Below are positions 22,699 to 34,545 of a stretch of DNA of 64,000 nt, one piece after another. The notes beneath the pieces are model-generated. The model was not told where the DNA came from. It saw nothing but the letters and a program-made list of their open reading frames with translations, and did not search any database. Source of the stretch: Arabidopsis thaliana (lineage: Eukaryota > Streptophyta > Magnoliopsida > Brassicales > Brassicaceae); contig NC_003071.7 of assembly GCF_000001735.4 (NCBI RefSeq), forward strand, positions 1,747,001-1,811,000. The letters are read 5' to 3'. Position numbers and translations under genes: made by a program. The number at the start of each line of letters is the position of its first letter. The stretch's first letter is position 1.

Positions 22699-24895
22699 AT
22701 GGATTCAAATGATTCAGATGATTTGTCATGGGATCCAACAAAAAGAAAAAGTATTCTAAGCTATCATCCCGATCAAAGAGATGAGGTACGACGCATATAT
22801 TTGATAAAAGGACCTTATCAACCTCGTGATCATAATTTTAAACAAATACCAATAGGAGGCATATTACGACGTTTTAATCCACAATGGTATGATCGATATG
22901 GTGATGATTGGTTAGAGTATAGTGTGGTAAAAAGAGAAAGCCTTTTGCCTATGTTGTTATTTATTCAGAGATCAAGCTGAGAAACAAGGTGGGTGTGATG
23001 CTTTTGTTTCTATTGGTTATAGTGGCTGGAATAAAACATATGGGTTTACTAAACATATGGTGATCATACTAGTTTTCACAGAATTGCCAAAAATAAATGT
23101 GCGGATTTGATGAGACAAGGTCAGTCTATCAAACATGCATGCTTTACATAAGCAAATTGATGTTATGAAAAAACGAATGCCGAATTCGATCGAGTGCTTC
23201 AGTTGATATTTCTAGACATTTGTTACATCAAAGATTACATTTTCGTGGTCATGATGAATCAGAAGATTCAACAAGTAAAGGTAATTTTTTGGAGCTTCTC
23301 AAATATATTGCTTGTCAGAATGAGAATGCAAGAAAAGTTGTGTTGAAGAATGCTCCTAAATAATCAGATGACATCTCCTCCGATTCAAAAAGATATTATG
23401 CATTGCTTTGCAATGGAAGTAACCAAATCTGTTATTCAAGAAATTAATAACGATGTCTTTGCCTTATTGGTGGATGAATCTGCAGATATTCCAGATAAAG
23501 AACAGATGACAGTGGTTTTCCGCTTCGTTGATAAAGATGGGATAGTAAAAGAAAGATTTGTTGGCATTAGTCATGTAAAGGAGACATCTTCTTTATCGCT
23601 GAAGAATGCTATTGACCCTTTGTTTACCAAAGATGGATTGAGTTTAAAAAAGGTGAGAGGATAAGGTTATGATGGAGCTAGCAACATGAAAGGAGAATTT
23701 AGTGGAATGAGAGCATTGATTTTGAAAGAAAGTAGTTATGCATATTATGTACATTGCTTTTCTCATCAGTTTCAATTAGTTGTCATGACGGTTGCAATAA
23801 ACATTTTGAAGTTGGAGATTTCTTTGATATAATTTATGTCTTGTTAAATGTGGTTGGAGCTTCTTGCATGAGAACCGATAGGATCCGCAAAAACTATCGC
23901 AAAAAGGTTGAAGAAGGGATTTGTAATGGAAAACTTAATACTGGAAATGTGTTAAATCAGGAGCTTTCACTTCAAAAACCTGCAAATACGCGTTGGGGTA
24001 CACATTACAAGACTTTATTGCGAATTATTGAATTCTTTTCATGTATAATTGAATATATTGAATATATCCAGGATGAAGACGTAGACAACATCAAAAGACG
24101 ACAAGCAAATGGCCTCCTCAAATATTTTCACACCTTCGATTTTGCTTTCTATCTTCAGTTAATGCTACATATTTTAGGGTTCGCTGATATTTTATCACAA
24201 GCTTTACAGAGAAGAGACCAAGATATTTTGAATGTTATGTCATTGGTTGCATCGACTAAACGAGAGGTACATAACCTAAGAGATGATGGATGGGATGATT
24301 TTCTCGCTAAAGTCTGTTCTTTTAGTGAGCAAAATAATATGGAAATGCTTATTAAGGATGAAGAGTTTGTCAATTTACATAACCAACTTGCATCATTACA
24401 AGGTGGACTATTACTACAATGTCTTAGATATGCAACTTCAAGCGTTTAATGATCTATTTGACGAGGTAAATTCAGAAATTTTGTTTTGGATTGCTTCTCT
24501 AAGTCCAATGGATTCTTTTAGTCAATTTAAGAAATCAATGCTGGTGAGATTGACTGAGCTTTATCTAGATGACTTTAGTTTTGTGGAGCGCATATCTCTT
24601 GATCATCAACTTGACATCTATCTTGATAATGTGCAAAGAGATGAAAGGTTCACTAATTTCAAAAGCCTTGGTGATCTATCTCGTGTGATGGTGAAGACAA
24701 AGAACCATATTTCTCATCCTTTGGTTTATTGACTTTTGAAGCTAGCGTTGATTCTACCTGTTGCGACCACAACTGTTGAAAGATATTTTTCTACAATGAA
24801 CATTGTGAAGACGGCATTGCGTAATCAAATAAGTGATACATTTTTTAGTGATTGTTTAGTTTGTTTTATTGAAAACATGTACTTGATACCGTGAC
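22699..24895 (+). pseudogene. hAT transposase of the TTF-type zinc finger/hAT dimerisation class, broken
   Basis: Starts at ATG 22699 with DLSWDPTKRKSILSYHPDQR and RRFNPQWYDRYGDDWLEY (TTF-type zinc finger region). It continues through DUF4371-like sequence (MTSPPIQKDI, FALLVDESADI at 23460-23490, GYDGASNMKG near 23670) to the hAT dimerisation end (LILPVATTTVERYFSTMN, about 24745-24800). Frameshifts occur near 22960 and 23780 and around 24380-24450. Stops include 23662-23664 (a Gln position in relatives) and 24730-24732 (an Arg position). Not functional. Confidence 0.9.
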
Positions 24896-25106
24896 AAACA
24901 AAACAATGATTACAGTTTCTAAAGTATGAGTGATCGTAGGATGCATCTTTAAAAAAAGTTTCCAAAGTATGAGTGATCGTAGGATGCATTTTTTAGTGAT
25001 TGTTTAGTTTGTTTTATTGAAAACATGTACTTGATACCGTGACAAACAAAACAATGATCACAGTTTTCCAAAGTATGAGTGATCGTAGGATGCATCTTTA
25101 AAAAAA
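24838..25106. repeat. Tandem duplication at the hAT gene 3' end, period 149
   Basis: The stretch from TTTTTTAGTGATTGTTTAG to GTGATCGTAGGATGCATCTT occurs at about 24840-24951 and again at about 24989-25100. Confidence 0.85.
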
Positions 25107-25194
25107 ATTTTTAATGACATTTTTTTATAATAAGATTAATGTTTACAAAAAAATTTATGACCTCCGCGACTAGTTTTTCTGGCTTCATCACTGA

Positions 25195-25583
25195 TTAGGA
25201 TGAAAACACTCCTAAGGTGGGTATATCAAGACAGAATCGGTCAGCAAAAGGGGATGTTATCCTCATAAGTGTGTGGTTAAACTAGCAAAGACGAGGTGGT
25301 CGAGAATAAGCAAAAAACTCAAGCCTTCTAGATAAAGATTGCTTTATATGTATCATCTACTCCGAACCTTGCTAGTTTTTCAAAGAGAAAGTCTGCTCCA
25401 TGTAAGCAAAGGTGGGAGAAGGTCAATGAACTCGTCATGAAGTTTGTGGGCTGTTATGCGACAGTAACAAACCAGAAAGCTAGTGACCAAAGTAAAAATG
25501 ATGTAAAGTTTTGGCAAACAAACTATTCATAAACGATATGAAGAAAAAGTTCAGTCTGGATCATGTTCGGAAGGAGCTATGAA
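25195..25583 (+). pseudogene. Harbinger-associated Myb/NAM-like protein fragment
   Basis: With frame changes the sequence encodes GDVILISVWLN (25250-25283), CKQRWEKVNELVMKFVGCY (about 25397-25455) and FINDMKKKFSLDHVRKEL, the hallmarks of the Myb/SANT-like second protein of plant PIF/Harbinger elements. The upstream part lies left of the hAT insertion, ending at 21876. Confidence 0.75.
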
Positions 25584-25639
25584 AACTTTTTTTTAATGTT
25601 TTTCTAAGGTATTTTTGTTTGTATGAAAATGTGTGATAT

Positions 25640-25950
25640 ATGCTTTAATGTGCACTTCTTTGCTTTGTAAGTCCATGTTTTGATATGTACTTCTTGTTAA
25701 TGTATGAAATTGCTTTAAAGTTGTAATTGTTTGCTTTATGAGTTATTGTCTTTTTCTGTGCTTTGTGAGTTATTGTCTGGATATGTGATTGTTTCTTAAT
25801 CCGTACACTATTGTTTTCATATGTCATAAGTTGTTATCTAGATATGTTGTCGTTTCTTAATATGTATACTTTTTGTCTTCATATGTCACAAGTTAAATAT
25901 AACACTTGTTTGCTTTGTAAGTTCTTATCATTATATGTGGTTTTCTCTAT
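25640..25950. repeat. Harbinger-internal degenerate repeat, inverted copy at 32880-33130
   Basis: Phrases such as GATATGTTGTCGTTTCTTAA, GTCATAAGTTGTTATCTAG and TTTGCTTTGTAAGT are repeated several times here. They reappear as the reverse complement at 32880-33130. Confidence 0.8.
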
Positions 25951-26332
25951 TATACACGTTAGTGGATGAGTGAAAACAAAGATGAAACGACTACATGTTC
26001 AACATGTGTAGACGATATCATAGGAGAAAGAACAAAGCATTTTGTACCACAAATATTTGTGGAATCAATTTGTACCACACATAAATAGTTTTGTATTTCT
26101 CTTGCTATTGCTATATATAATGGATGCAATTTTGTTCTCTCATTTATCTCAATGTATAAAAATTACCAAATCTGAAAATTTGATATTTTCCTTCTACCAC
26201 AAAACAAGCTACCACCAAAAAAACTGAAATCCACAAACATAGTTTTCTTCTTATTCGTAATTTTTTTTGTTCTTGTTCTCATTCTTTAAATTTTTTGTTC
26301 TCTCTTCTTTCATACTACAAGCTATAAAAAAT

Positions 26333-26627
26333 ATGGCTTTCTCATCATGTACTCCATTTGATGATGTCATAGAACAAAGCTTTGATCAATTACTCGATCA
26401 ACAATTCGATAATATGTCGTTGTTTTGGAAAATGGCGAAGGGGGCAAAAAAAAAAGCCTATATTGATAGAAAACGTGAAGAAAGTCACATATTCTAATGA
26501 AACTTATTTTAGTGATAATGCGATATTCTCATCTCATATATTTCAACGTTGCTTTCGAATGAACAAGTCATTGTTCATGCGTATTGTTGATCGACTCTCC
26601 AGTAAAATTCTATTCTTTCAACATTGA
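26333..26627 (+). pseudogene. N-terminal fragment of a PIF/Harbinger transposase (HARBI1-like)
   Basis: From ATG 26333 (MAFSSCTPFDDVIEQ) with a frameshift near 26470. The second frame gives HIFQRCFRMNKSLFMRIV followed by DRLSSKI, the conserved block preceding the DDE_4 nuclease domain. The catalytic domain is absent. Confidence 0.8.
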
Positions 26628-26712
26628 AGAGATGTTGTCGTACATTCTTCTATTGGAAGCATCTCTTCAATGTTGAAAATACGAAATTTCATTGAAGAGT
26701 CGATCAATGAAG
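26582..26712. repeat. Inverted repeat: two Harbinger transposase pieces head to head
   Basis: CAACATTGAAGAGATG (26619-26634) is perfectly mirrored at 26660-26675. The similarity continues outward to the GATCGACTCT/GAGTCGATC pair, about 53 bases per arm. The right arm, read on the minus strand, encodes the same transposase block. It marks the junction between the Harbinger remnant and the DUF1985 fragment. Confidence 0.85.
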
Positions 26713-27340
26713 GTGAATGAGATGTGGATGGTATTCGGCGGTCATCCAATCAGATTTGGACTAAGAGAATTTTGTATCGTAACTAGGCTGGAATGTGGGA
26801 AGTATCCCAAGAAGAAAGCCGTTGGAGGCTGTTATAAGAGTGAAACATGGGTGTAATAGTGTTTGGAAGTCTCTATTTAGTGAGAGGTTTGGGGAGCAAC
26901 CGAATCCAACAGTTGCTGAATTGGTGAGCTGGTTGAAGGAGGAGGAAAGCATGGAAGGGTGGAAGCAACAAGCTCTCTCTCTTTTAATTATGGTAGATGG
27001 TGTGATAGCGTCCCACAATTACCCCAACAGACCGACTTTGAAGACTGTGGAGATGACGAAGAACGTGGAATTCTTCTGCAAATACCCATGGGGAAGGGTG
27101 TCTTTTACCCGTACTTTGGGGAGGATAGCAAAATTTCAAACACCTTCCGATGCTGAACTACTGATAAGGGGTTTACTGGATGGGTCTTATGCACTCCATG
27201 GCTTTCCATTAGCACTCCAGCTGTTTGATTTCGAAACACTCCCATCCATTGCTTAGAATTTCGAAACACTCCCATCCATTCATTGCCAACAATACCCTGT
27301 GAAAATTTCTTAATGGCATCAACCAAACCGTACATCAGTT
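26707..27340 (+). pseudogene. DUF1985-family gene fragment
   Basis: FGGHPIRFGLREFCIVT near 26735 is the DUF1985 signature. After a frameshift at about 26800 the other frame continues through SVWKSLFSERFGEQPNP, an ELVSWLKEEE block, CKYPWGRVSFTRTL and HGFPLALQLFDFETLP to a stop at 27254. Both flanks of the family are missing. At 27229-27282 a 29-base step duplication (ATTTCGAAACACTCCCATCC twice) disturbs the end. Confidence 0.8.
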
Positions 27341-27621
27341 GGTATCGGTTTAGTTTTTGCGGATCATTTTTGAAAAAGACAAAAAAAAAAAACTGAAACG
27401 AAGAAACTGAAGAAGACGAAAAAGAGAAAGAAAAAGAGATGGATAGATTTGAGAGAGAATTAGAAAGCAGTTCGAAATTCAGTATCCACTCCTTCATATT
27501 TCGACATCACTTCGAATTGTTGGGTAGTTGAATTAAGCCACTGAACTCCAAAATCCGGCAAAGAGAAAGTTGCAATTTTTCCGGCGAAGTGAGGAACCTC
27601 CGGCGAGATAGCAACTTTCGC

Positions 27622-27758
27622 TATGGCTGGGAATAAAGCAAACGATGAAGTCCCGACGAAGCAACATACCCAAGATACTGGTCCAGAGAAGGAGAAGCGG
27701 GTACTCAGAGTTTCCCCGCGGAGAAAACGCTCTCCGACAAAGGCAACGGAGGAATTGA
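27622..27758 (+). CDS. Possible first exon of a small basic protein
   Basis: ATG at 27622 opens MAGNKANDEVPTKQ and runs through RVSPRRKRSPTKATEEL to a stop at 27757, close to a possible donor. A purine-rich leader precedes it. It could be the first exon or leader of another DUF1985-type gene, or chance. Nothing follows that supports a full gene. Confidence 0.25.
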
Positions 27759-27759
27759 G

Positions 27760-28690
27760 TTAGTATCTCTAATTTACCGTCTCTTGTCTTTGGGTGTATC
27801 GGAATCGTAAACCCTGAAAATATATATTTTTATGATAAGAATAATTATTTTATAATATACAAAAAAAAACAAATTTAGTGAAGATAATAAAACAATATAA
27901 CAAAAAAAAAAAATATTCACTGATAATTCTCATTTTAAAATTTAAAACAATATAAATAGAAACTATATATAAATAGAATTTAATTTAATTAAAAAATAAA
28001 AAATATTAAACTAATTAACTCAAAATATTTAAGTTGAAAAGACAAATAAATAATTATATAATTGAGTAATTGAGTACCTTCAATTCTCAAAAAAACAAAA
28101 GTACTTGTATTTAAAATAAAAAAAGAAATTAAAAAAATGAAAGAAAAAAAGAAGAAAGTACTTGTAAATATATGTGTGTTGTGTGATAAAAAGGTAATAC
28201 ATATATTTGCTATTTATATCAGAAAAGTAGATTATAACTAATTCATGAGTTTATTTCTGACATAAATGTTAATAATTATAGAAGAACGTTTGCAACATAA
28301 ACGTTATCTGAGTAACAATTTTTTTTTTTAAACGTTACATAAGAATTTAACATTCATCCTACTGAGCCATTAATGAGGTTAATGAAGTTTAAATGCATGG
28401 TGTTTAATTTTAATTTTCGTTTTCTCATTGCTATTATCCGTTAACAAAACTTTACATTTATTTGAGTTTAGTCATTTGAGTCTTTTTTAATAAATAATTT
28501 AATAAAAGCATTTGTAAATATTATACATAAATCATATTTTAGTATATATTTTTCTCAGAATATTATACTAAATCCTATTTTTAGTATATATTTTTCTGAC
28601 AATGATTAATATTTTTTTTTGTTTTAAAGTAAACTTTATATACCATAGAGCCTACAAATATAACAGAGTGAAATAAAAGAATTTTAGAAT
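27760..28690. other. AT-rich stretch without a gene
   Basis: Very AT-rich. The only structure is an inverted repeat: TTATACATAAATCATATTTT near 28525 pairs with AAATATGATTTAGTATAA at 28835, about 55 bases per arm. Confidence 0.5.
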
Positions 28691-28699
28691 GTAAAATTA

Positions 28700-28795
28700 A
28701 AACTTAATGAAGAGGACACATGTCACTAAAATAGAGCGCCAAATGTCGCATTGGTATACAGGGTTAGAAAAAACCCTTGTCATATTATATAAATA
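28700..28795 (-). mobile_element. Helitron 5'-end-like sequence
   Basis: Carries GAGGACACATGTCACT and ATAGAGCGCCAAATGTCG, as in the 5' ends at 32776 and 45411. On the minus strand it reads toward ATATAATATGACAAGGG. Confidence 0.5.
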
Positions 28796-28859
28796 TGTAA
28801 CATATTTTTAGAAAAAATATATACTAAAAATATGATTTAGTATAAATGTATAATATTCA

Positions 28860-31800
28860 CCTTCTCATTCACCTTCTTCTAGATAAATTTTCTTTTTCTT
28901 TTTTATCCCTGTGAGGAGCAAAAAGATATTAAAGTTTTCTTACAATCCATGAATGTAAGAATAATACTAAACAAAACAGTAGTCCATCTTAAACTTTCCA
29001 CTCAAAACCACGCATCATTAAGACCAAAATTTGATGGATACTGAATATTGAATATGCATACGTTTTTCTTAGCTTTAAATAGAATTGACACCTTTGAACT
29101 CAAGTTTGGTCAAGACACTTTCAATAGGCTAGTTTCTGAGTTTTGATCTTTTATTTTTATATTTTTTGTTAAATTAATTAGTTATTTAAAGATTATATAC
29201 ACTATAAATAGATAGTTAAAATGTTTAAACCCATATACATTTTAGGCCATTTATATAAAACAATATGCTATAAACTCAAGTTCAACAACAATATTCATCA
29301 GATTTTTCTTAACAATATTATTGGTCTTTTACTTAACAAAAATATTAATAAGTTTACAATTTTGATTTATATAAGAGAATATTATGTAATTAGGTACTTT
29401 TTGGAAACTTAATGCCGATTAAGGCACTTTAAAAGGATTGGGCACTTTTCTAAGCCAAATTGTCCAATTTGTCCTTCTAAGTATAACTTCCTTTCGTGAT
29501 AATATTTTTTTGACTTATATCTCTCATTCTTCTCTCTCTTCTCTCTCTCCTCTTTCTTTTTTCTCACTTTATCGAGAAATAAACAAAATCAAGCAGAACA
29601 AAAAAACAACTTTTCTCATTATTTTGCTATTTCTTTATTTTCTCATCACAAGTCAATTCACCAATTCGTTCTCCTATTTTGATCTTCTCGAATTCCTATG
29701 GCTTCATTAGTCAAGTTTTAGCACTGGTGGAGTACAAAAATGGCAGGCGTGTAAATGACGAAAGCGAGTACATTCAACGGCGGAAGAAACAGTCAGTGAT
29801 TCGCGACAGGAGATTTGGGTCTAGATCTAAAAGTCGTTGCTTTATTCGATGTCTCTTCTTAGTTGTTTCTCCAACAGATTTGTTATGGTTTCTTGCGACG
29901 GTTGTCTTTGATATGGTGATGAAGTGTCTGTTGGTTGGTGGAGGCAATCGAGTTGTTGGTGGCGACTGAGAGAGCGTTCTGACTTATTCATCATCTTGTT
30001 CTATATATGTATAACTTATGTGTTGGTATAAACAACCATATGGATTGCACATCTTGGACACACATCAATGGACAATGTTGCATTTGTTTACCATTAATGT
30101 GTCATCACTGGATATGAATCCATTATATAATTATGATAGTGTCCATACTCTATACACAAGTGAATATTGGTCAAAGAAAAATGGACGGTGTATTTCTGTT
30201 GAGATTGAGTTCTTGATTAAATATGTAAGACAAAATGCTTCGATGAGAACATGAATAAGAAGAAGAAGCTCAAGCAAAAGAAGAATATGCATGGGAGAAG
30301 ATGAAATAATAAGTGATTGGACTAATTGTTTTGTTAGGCCTAAATGAGTAAGTGTGTTATGTTAGTTAAAGTTTAGCTTAGTGAAGAGTTGTTAGAGTTG
30401 TTGTTGTGTAAGAGTTGTTGATAAACCTTGCTTGTAAGCTTGGTTATACCTTAGAGACTAGAGTAATGATGTCTAAAAGTAAGGTCTAGGTCTAAGTAGA
30501 AGCATAATGCAAGTGTGTACTTAGTAGAAGTAAACTAGTATGAATATGTGTGTGTATGTCTTGTAATAAGAATCTATTTTTGGATCCAATACAAAAATGT
30601 TGACAACTAATGTTTTCTCTTTTCTCTCTCTTACTAATCGTTTTATGTCTTCGTGTCAAAACAAGAAACTAACCAAAGACTGAGAGAATGAGAGTGAAGG
30701 TTCTTTTTGTGCTTGAGTTAAAATTAGTGAGTGAAACAAAGCATTAAAGAGAACTAAGAAATGTAAAAGAAGTGAACCTCTAAAAGTTAAATAGAGGAAG
30801 AACCCCAAAAGTTCAACAAAAATTTTATCAACGATTATTGTTCATGTATAAATTTGTGCATTGATATAAAACAAACTGTGAGTTACTAGGTGACCATTTG
30901 GACTTGATTGTTTGGACACTCGTCAGTGAACAATTATGTCTTTAAAAAGAATATCTAAATGATTTAGAATGACTAAATGTTTTTTAAGAATCAGATGGAT
31001 GGAACTTTGTGGACAACAATCGTACCAAAAGCACCACATATAGCTTTTCCAATTCTTAACATGTAAGACCAAAAGATTCACAACTCTCATCATAACAATC
31101 TGCACAATCCACGATGCGTCATCCATAATGTGCCATCCATATAAACATTCCATTATCGTCATCCACATTGTTAGAACTAAGATACAAACATTCCATAAAC
31201 AAGCAAAATCTAAAATCTAAAAAGCCAATAATCATATGATCAGTTTAACGTCATCAAATTCAAGAGAGTGTCCAAGTGCTATGCAATGATAAGAGTATCC
31301 ATATACATGTGAACAAATTGTCAAAACAAATTGGTGATTGTAGCTAATGTAAAAAGTCATATGGATATACAGGTGTGGATAGGTGTGTGATCTAAATACA
31401 TCATTTCTAGATCCGTAAGATGTATCTGTTGGGAAACGATAGCTCCAATAAAACCAAATATCACATCTTCCCTAGCATTTTTGAGCTAGAAAGGGATTAA
31501 CACAAAGTTATTGTTAGCCAAAGTTCTTGAAAACCAACTACGTATCTATAGGCTGGAAATAGAGCAAAAATTAAACAAGGAATTCAAGGTGTTCCCAGAG
31601 AAGGGTATTAGAATTTTAATCGGAAAACTAGATGCATCTTAACAAATCAAATTTAATGTCAATTCACAACATTCATATCACTGGATCCTAACTTGGGATT
31701 GAGTCAACTACTTAATTTAAAATTCTTCAAGTAATTTGTCAAATCGATCCTAAATTGTGATTGAATCCTATCTTAATATTTATCAATTTAACATTCAATC

Positions 31801-32868
31801 TTAAGAAACAGATAAAGCCAAGTAAAAATCCAATATCAGAGAGAATAAAATTTGGTTAAAGATGCTCTTACCTCTCCCAAACAATGATTCAGTTTTTCTT
31901 CTTCCCCAATTCAAACATCCCTAGTGATCTGAGTTGAGACCAATATTTTCTGTCTTAATCTTCGGCGAATTGGATTTCTAATGTTAATAATCCTTCGATA
32001 AGAAACGATGGTGGTGGCCATAAATTTTCCAGCGAATAGAGAAAAATATACAAAACCAAAAAAAAAAAAAAAAAAAAGGGTAAACATAGATTGTGATTGT
32101 GAATTTAGGATAACCTCATAATTTTATGATTTTGTAAGAATTATAGAGAACGACAATGATTTTGAAAGAGAGATTGAAAATGATGAAAAACAAAAGAATA
32201 TGGAAGATAGAGATGATAAAAGGGGGATAGTTTTTTACCCACACGATCTCATCAAAAATAAGTTTACTAATTATTGCGTCATCACTACTTCAGGGGTAAA
32301 TTAGTCCAATTTCTCCTCAAAAAGATGGCACAGTGCCTCATCCCTGAAAAGTGCCTTAAAAGGAATAAAATTCTTTAAAAGTGCCTAAACGTGTCACATT
32401 CCCTTTATATAATATTGAATTGATATTTTAGCTCAGAACCGGTAAAACAAATATATATATATATATATATATATTGTCTAAAAGTAAGTATTATAATTTT
32501 ATAAGATTTGTTATAGTTTGAAATTATTTTAGAATAAAATTAATTGATATTTTGGCGCAAAAAGTATTATATTAATATTCTATTCTTCAATTCTTGACAA
32601 ATTATTATTTGAGAAATTATATTGTATGGTAATTATATAAACTATTAATAAATGATACATCATTAATAAAGATAAATAATTACTAAAAGGTATTTTAAAA
32701 ATGGTAAGAGATTTGTTTAAGATAAATATATATAATTAAATTGAATAAATATAGAAAATTATGTATTTTAATTTTAGAGGAATGACACATGTCGAAAGAA
32801 TAGAGCGCCACTTGTCAGTCTCTTAGAGCATGAGTTTGAGAAAACTTTACTTTATTATATAATATGCG
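28860..32868 (-). mobile_element. Non-autonomous Helitron remnant split by a MULE
   Basis: 28860-29065 matches 44173-44395, and 32733-32868 matches 45361-45495, both inside the better preserved Helitron at 42992-45495. The shared end contains AGAGCGCCACTTGTCA and GAGAAAAC(T/C)TTACTTTATT. The MULE 29375-32403 lies between the two parts. Confidence 0.7.
29375..32403. mobile_element. Non-autonomous MULE with perfect 9-base target duplication
   Basis: The left end GAGAATATTATGTAATTAGG and the inverted right end GGGAATGTGACACGTTTAGG are imperfect inverted repeats that continue with repeated GGCACTTTT phrases. TTTATATAA flanks both sides (29366-29374 and 32404-32412). No transposase. Inside are leader-like CT-rich sequence (29520-29570), a short open stretch at 29740-29968 of unknown origin and AT-rich spacer. 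Internal phrases near 30880-30930 match, in inverse orientation, 48700-48790 of the element at 46707, so both belong to one family. Confidence 0.88.
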
Positions 32869-32879
32869 CCACTTGTCAG

Positions 32880-33180
32880 CCTCTTGTCATTCACGACAAC
32901 ATATCTAGACAACAACTTATGACATATCAAAACAATAGTATACAGATTAAGAAACGACCACATATCTAGACAATAACTTACAAAGCAAAGAAAAAATAGA
33001 CAATTACTAAGAGAGCAAACAAGTGCAACATTAAAGCATAATCATACATTAACAAGAAGTACATATTACGGCTGGGACTTACAAAGCAAAGAAAAGCAAC
33101 ATTAAAGCAATATCATACAAACAAGAAAGACATTTAACTAACAAGAAGTACTTAGAAATTTAAACTTTGGACAACAAATT
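32880..33180 (-). mobile_element. Fragment of a Harbinger-type element, inverted relative to 25640-25950
   Basis: ACATATCTAGACAACAACTT and AGATTAAGAAACGACCACAT are reverse complements of phrases at 25780-25860. The repeated ACAAGAAGTAC and TTACAAAGCAAAGAAAA blocks also match. Confidence 0.75.
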
Positions 33181-33395
33181 TGTAATTAGCTTATTGTTAA
33201 GAGCCAAGTCAATGTTTAATATAGACTCAGTTCTTAAAAGTAGATCCTTCAAGCATATGGTTCTTGCTTTGCTTCTCTTAAATGTTTGATTTTGTTTTAT
33301 TTTAAAATTTTAAATATTTAGTATATAAAATTATTAAATGCTTTCGACCCTAGAAAAAAAGTTTTTCTGGATCCCTCACTAGCCAAAATCATACT

Positions 33396-33641
33396 TTGGA
33401 TCAATTAATGAAGAAATGGTCAGTAATTTATTCTCGTGGGGTATTGAATATATTTGATGAGCTAATGGTGAATCTAGTTGACAAGGAAAAGATTGATCCT
33501 TCTATGCATTTGGATAAAGTTGAATTTGATCAAGAGGGTGAACAAATCATTGTTTACAACAATGGGAGAGGAATTTCGGTTGAAACATACATGAGGGAAA
33601 TTGTAGATAACATGATTTATTATTCTTTTGCAACTTTGTAA
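33396..33641 (+). pseudogene. DNA topoisomerase II ATPase-domain fragment
   Basis: About 80 open codons encode IFDELMVNLVDKEKIDPSM, a VEFDQEGEQIIVYNNGRGI block and SVETYMRE. This is the Bergerat-fold ATPase region of eukaryotic topoisomerase II (N box with E-x3-N, then the N-x-G-x-G strand). A full enzyme is more than 1400 residues; nothing else of it is present. Probably a captured exon fragment. Confidence 0.75.
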
Positions 33642-34379
33642 TTTAAGAAAGTTATGTAGTATTTTGTAATTACATAAATTTCTAGAAAGTTTTAGAACAA
33701 TTTTATAGAGTATTAACTAATAAGTGCTCATGTCTAATGAATTTGATACTGTATTTCGCTCCAATAAAAAAATTACTTGCATATGAAAGTTTGGAGAACC
33801 CAAAACCTCTATTAAAAAAAAAATTCTATATTTTGTCTCTAAATCATGTGTTTAAGATGATGATGCATGTATGATCTACACTCAAACGCCTAAATCATAT
33901 ATTCTTAGAAGATAATGATACAAGAAAATCAAATCTTTGTCAAAGCCCATTTGGGATGTTAACGAAGAATTTGTTTTAAATTAAAATTTTTTTTTTTGTC
34001 AAAGCTCATGTACAACTAAAGTAAAAAATTCGATATAAACCAAATATATTGAATTAGTCAACATAACACAAACGGGAAGGACAATCGTTCCTCTACCGTT
34101 CCTTTTTCTCTCTCTCTTTAAAGCTTTTTCCAAGTTCTTAGATCTAGTTTGTTTTCGCCTCTGTTCTTTATCGTAGGTCTTGGATTTACAAGACGAAGCA
34201 GGAGTGAGGCAAGCTATCTTCTCCGGCATTGGAGTGGTGTGGATTCCGATTAGCGTGACAGAGGTGGCCCTTTCTTAGAGACGAGAGGCTTCTCTTCCGA
34301 TTCTTCCTGGTTATGGACATCGACGGAGATCGGTGGAGTATTTCTTCGCTCAACTGGTCGGATAGACGTTGTACCTGCA
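33642..34379. other. Spacer; left flank of the LTR element
   Basis: 33642-34080 is AT-rich with nothing recognisable. 34080-34379 is GC-richer and continues at 41353-41765 beyond the LTR element, so the two were one sequence before insertion. I do not recognise it; the right part ends in an AT-rich tail near 41800, which might indicate a LINE 3' end. Confidence 0.4.
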
Positions 34380-34545
34380 TGTTGGAATATTGAGATAAAA
34401 AGGAAAAACAAAGCAAGAGACATTTGTCTCTTCTCTTCTAAAGAAGACAAGAACAAAAATAACCCTTTATTGAACTGAAACTTGTTGGTGTGTCACTTCC
34501 TATTTGTGACTTTTCAGTGAAACAACACAACTTATCCAACAAGTA

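Larger units (their letters stand above)
21877..25193 (+). mobile_element. hAT transposon (TTF-type zinc finger/hAT family), degraded
   Basis: The left end CAGTGGCGGAGG (21877) and the right end, reverse complement CAGTGATGAAGCCAG (25193), are hAT-type termini. Flanks are an 8-base target duplication with one mismatch: ATGAGGAT (21869-21876) and ATTAGGAT (25194-25201). The 3317-base element carries a broken TTF/hAT transposase and sits inside the Harbinger second-protein gene, whose halves resume on both sides. Confidence 0.88.
20238..26627 (+). mobile_element. PIF/Harbinger element remnant, interrupted by a hAT element
   Basis: The left end reads TTA then GAGCATCTGTAATG, consistent with the 3-base TTA target and GAGCATCT-type ends of Brassicaceae PIF/Harbinger elements. 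Inside are a degraded Myb/NAM-like second protein (25195-25580) and the start of the transposase (26333-26627). The element is cut off after the N-terminal part of the transposase. 20350-21870 and 25600-26330 otherwise hold no recognisable gene. Confidence 0.6.
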
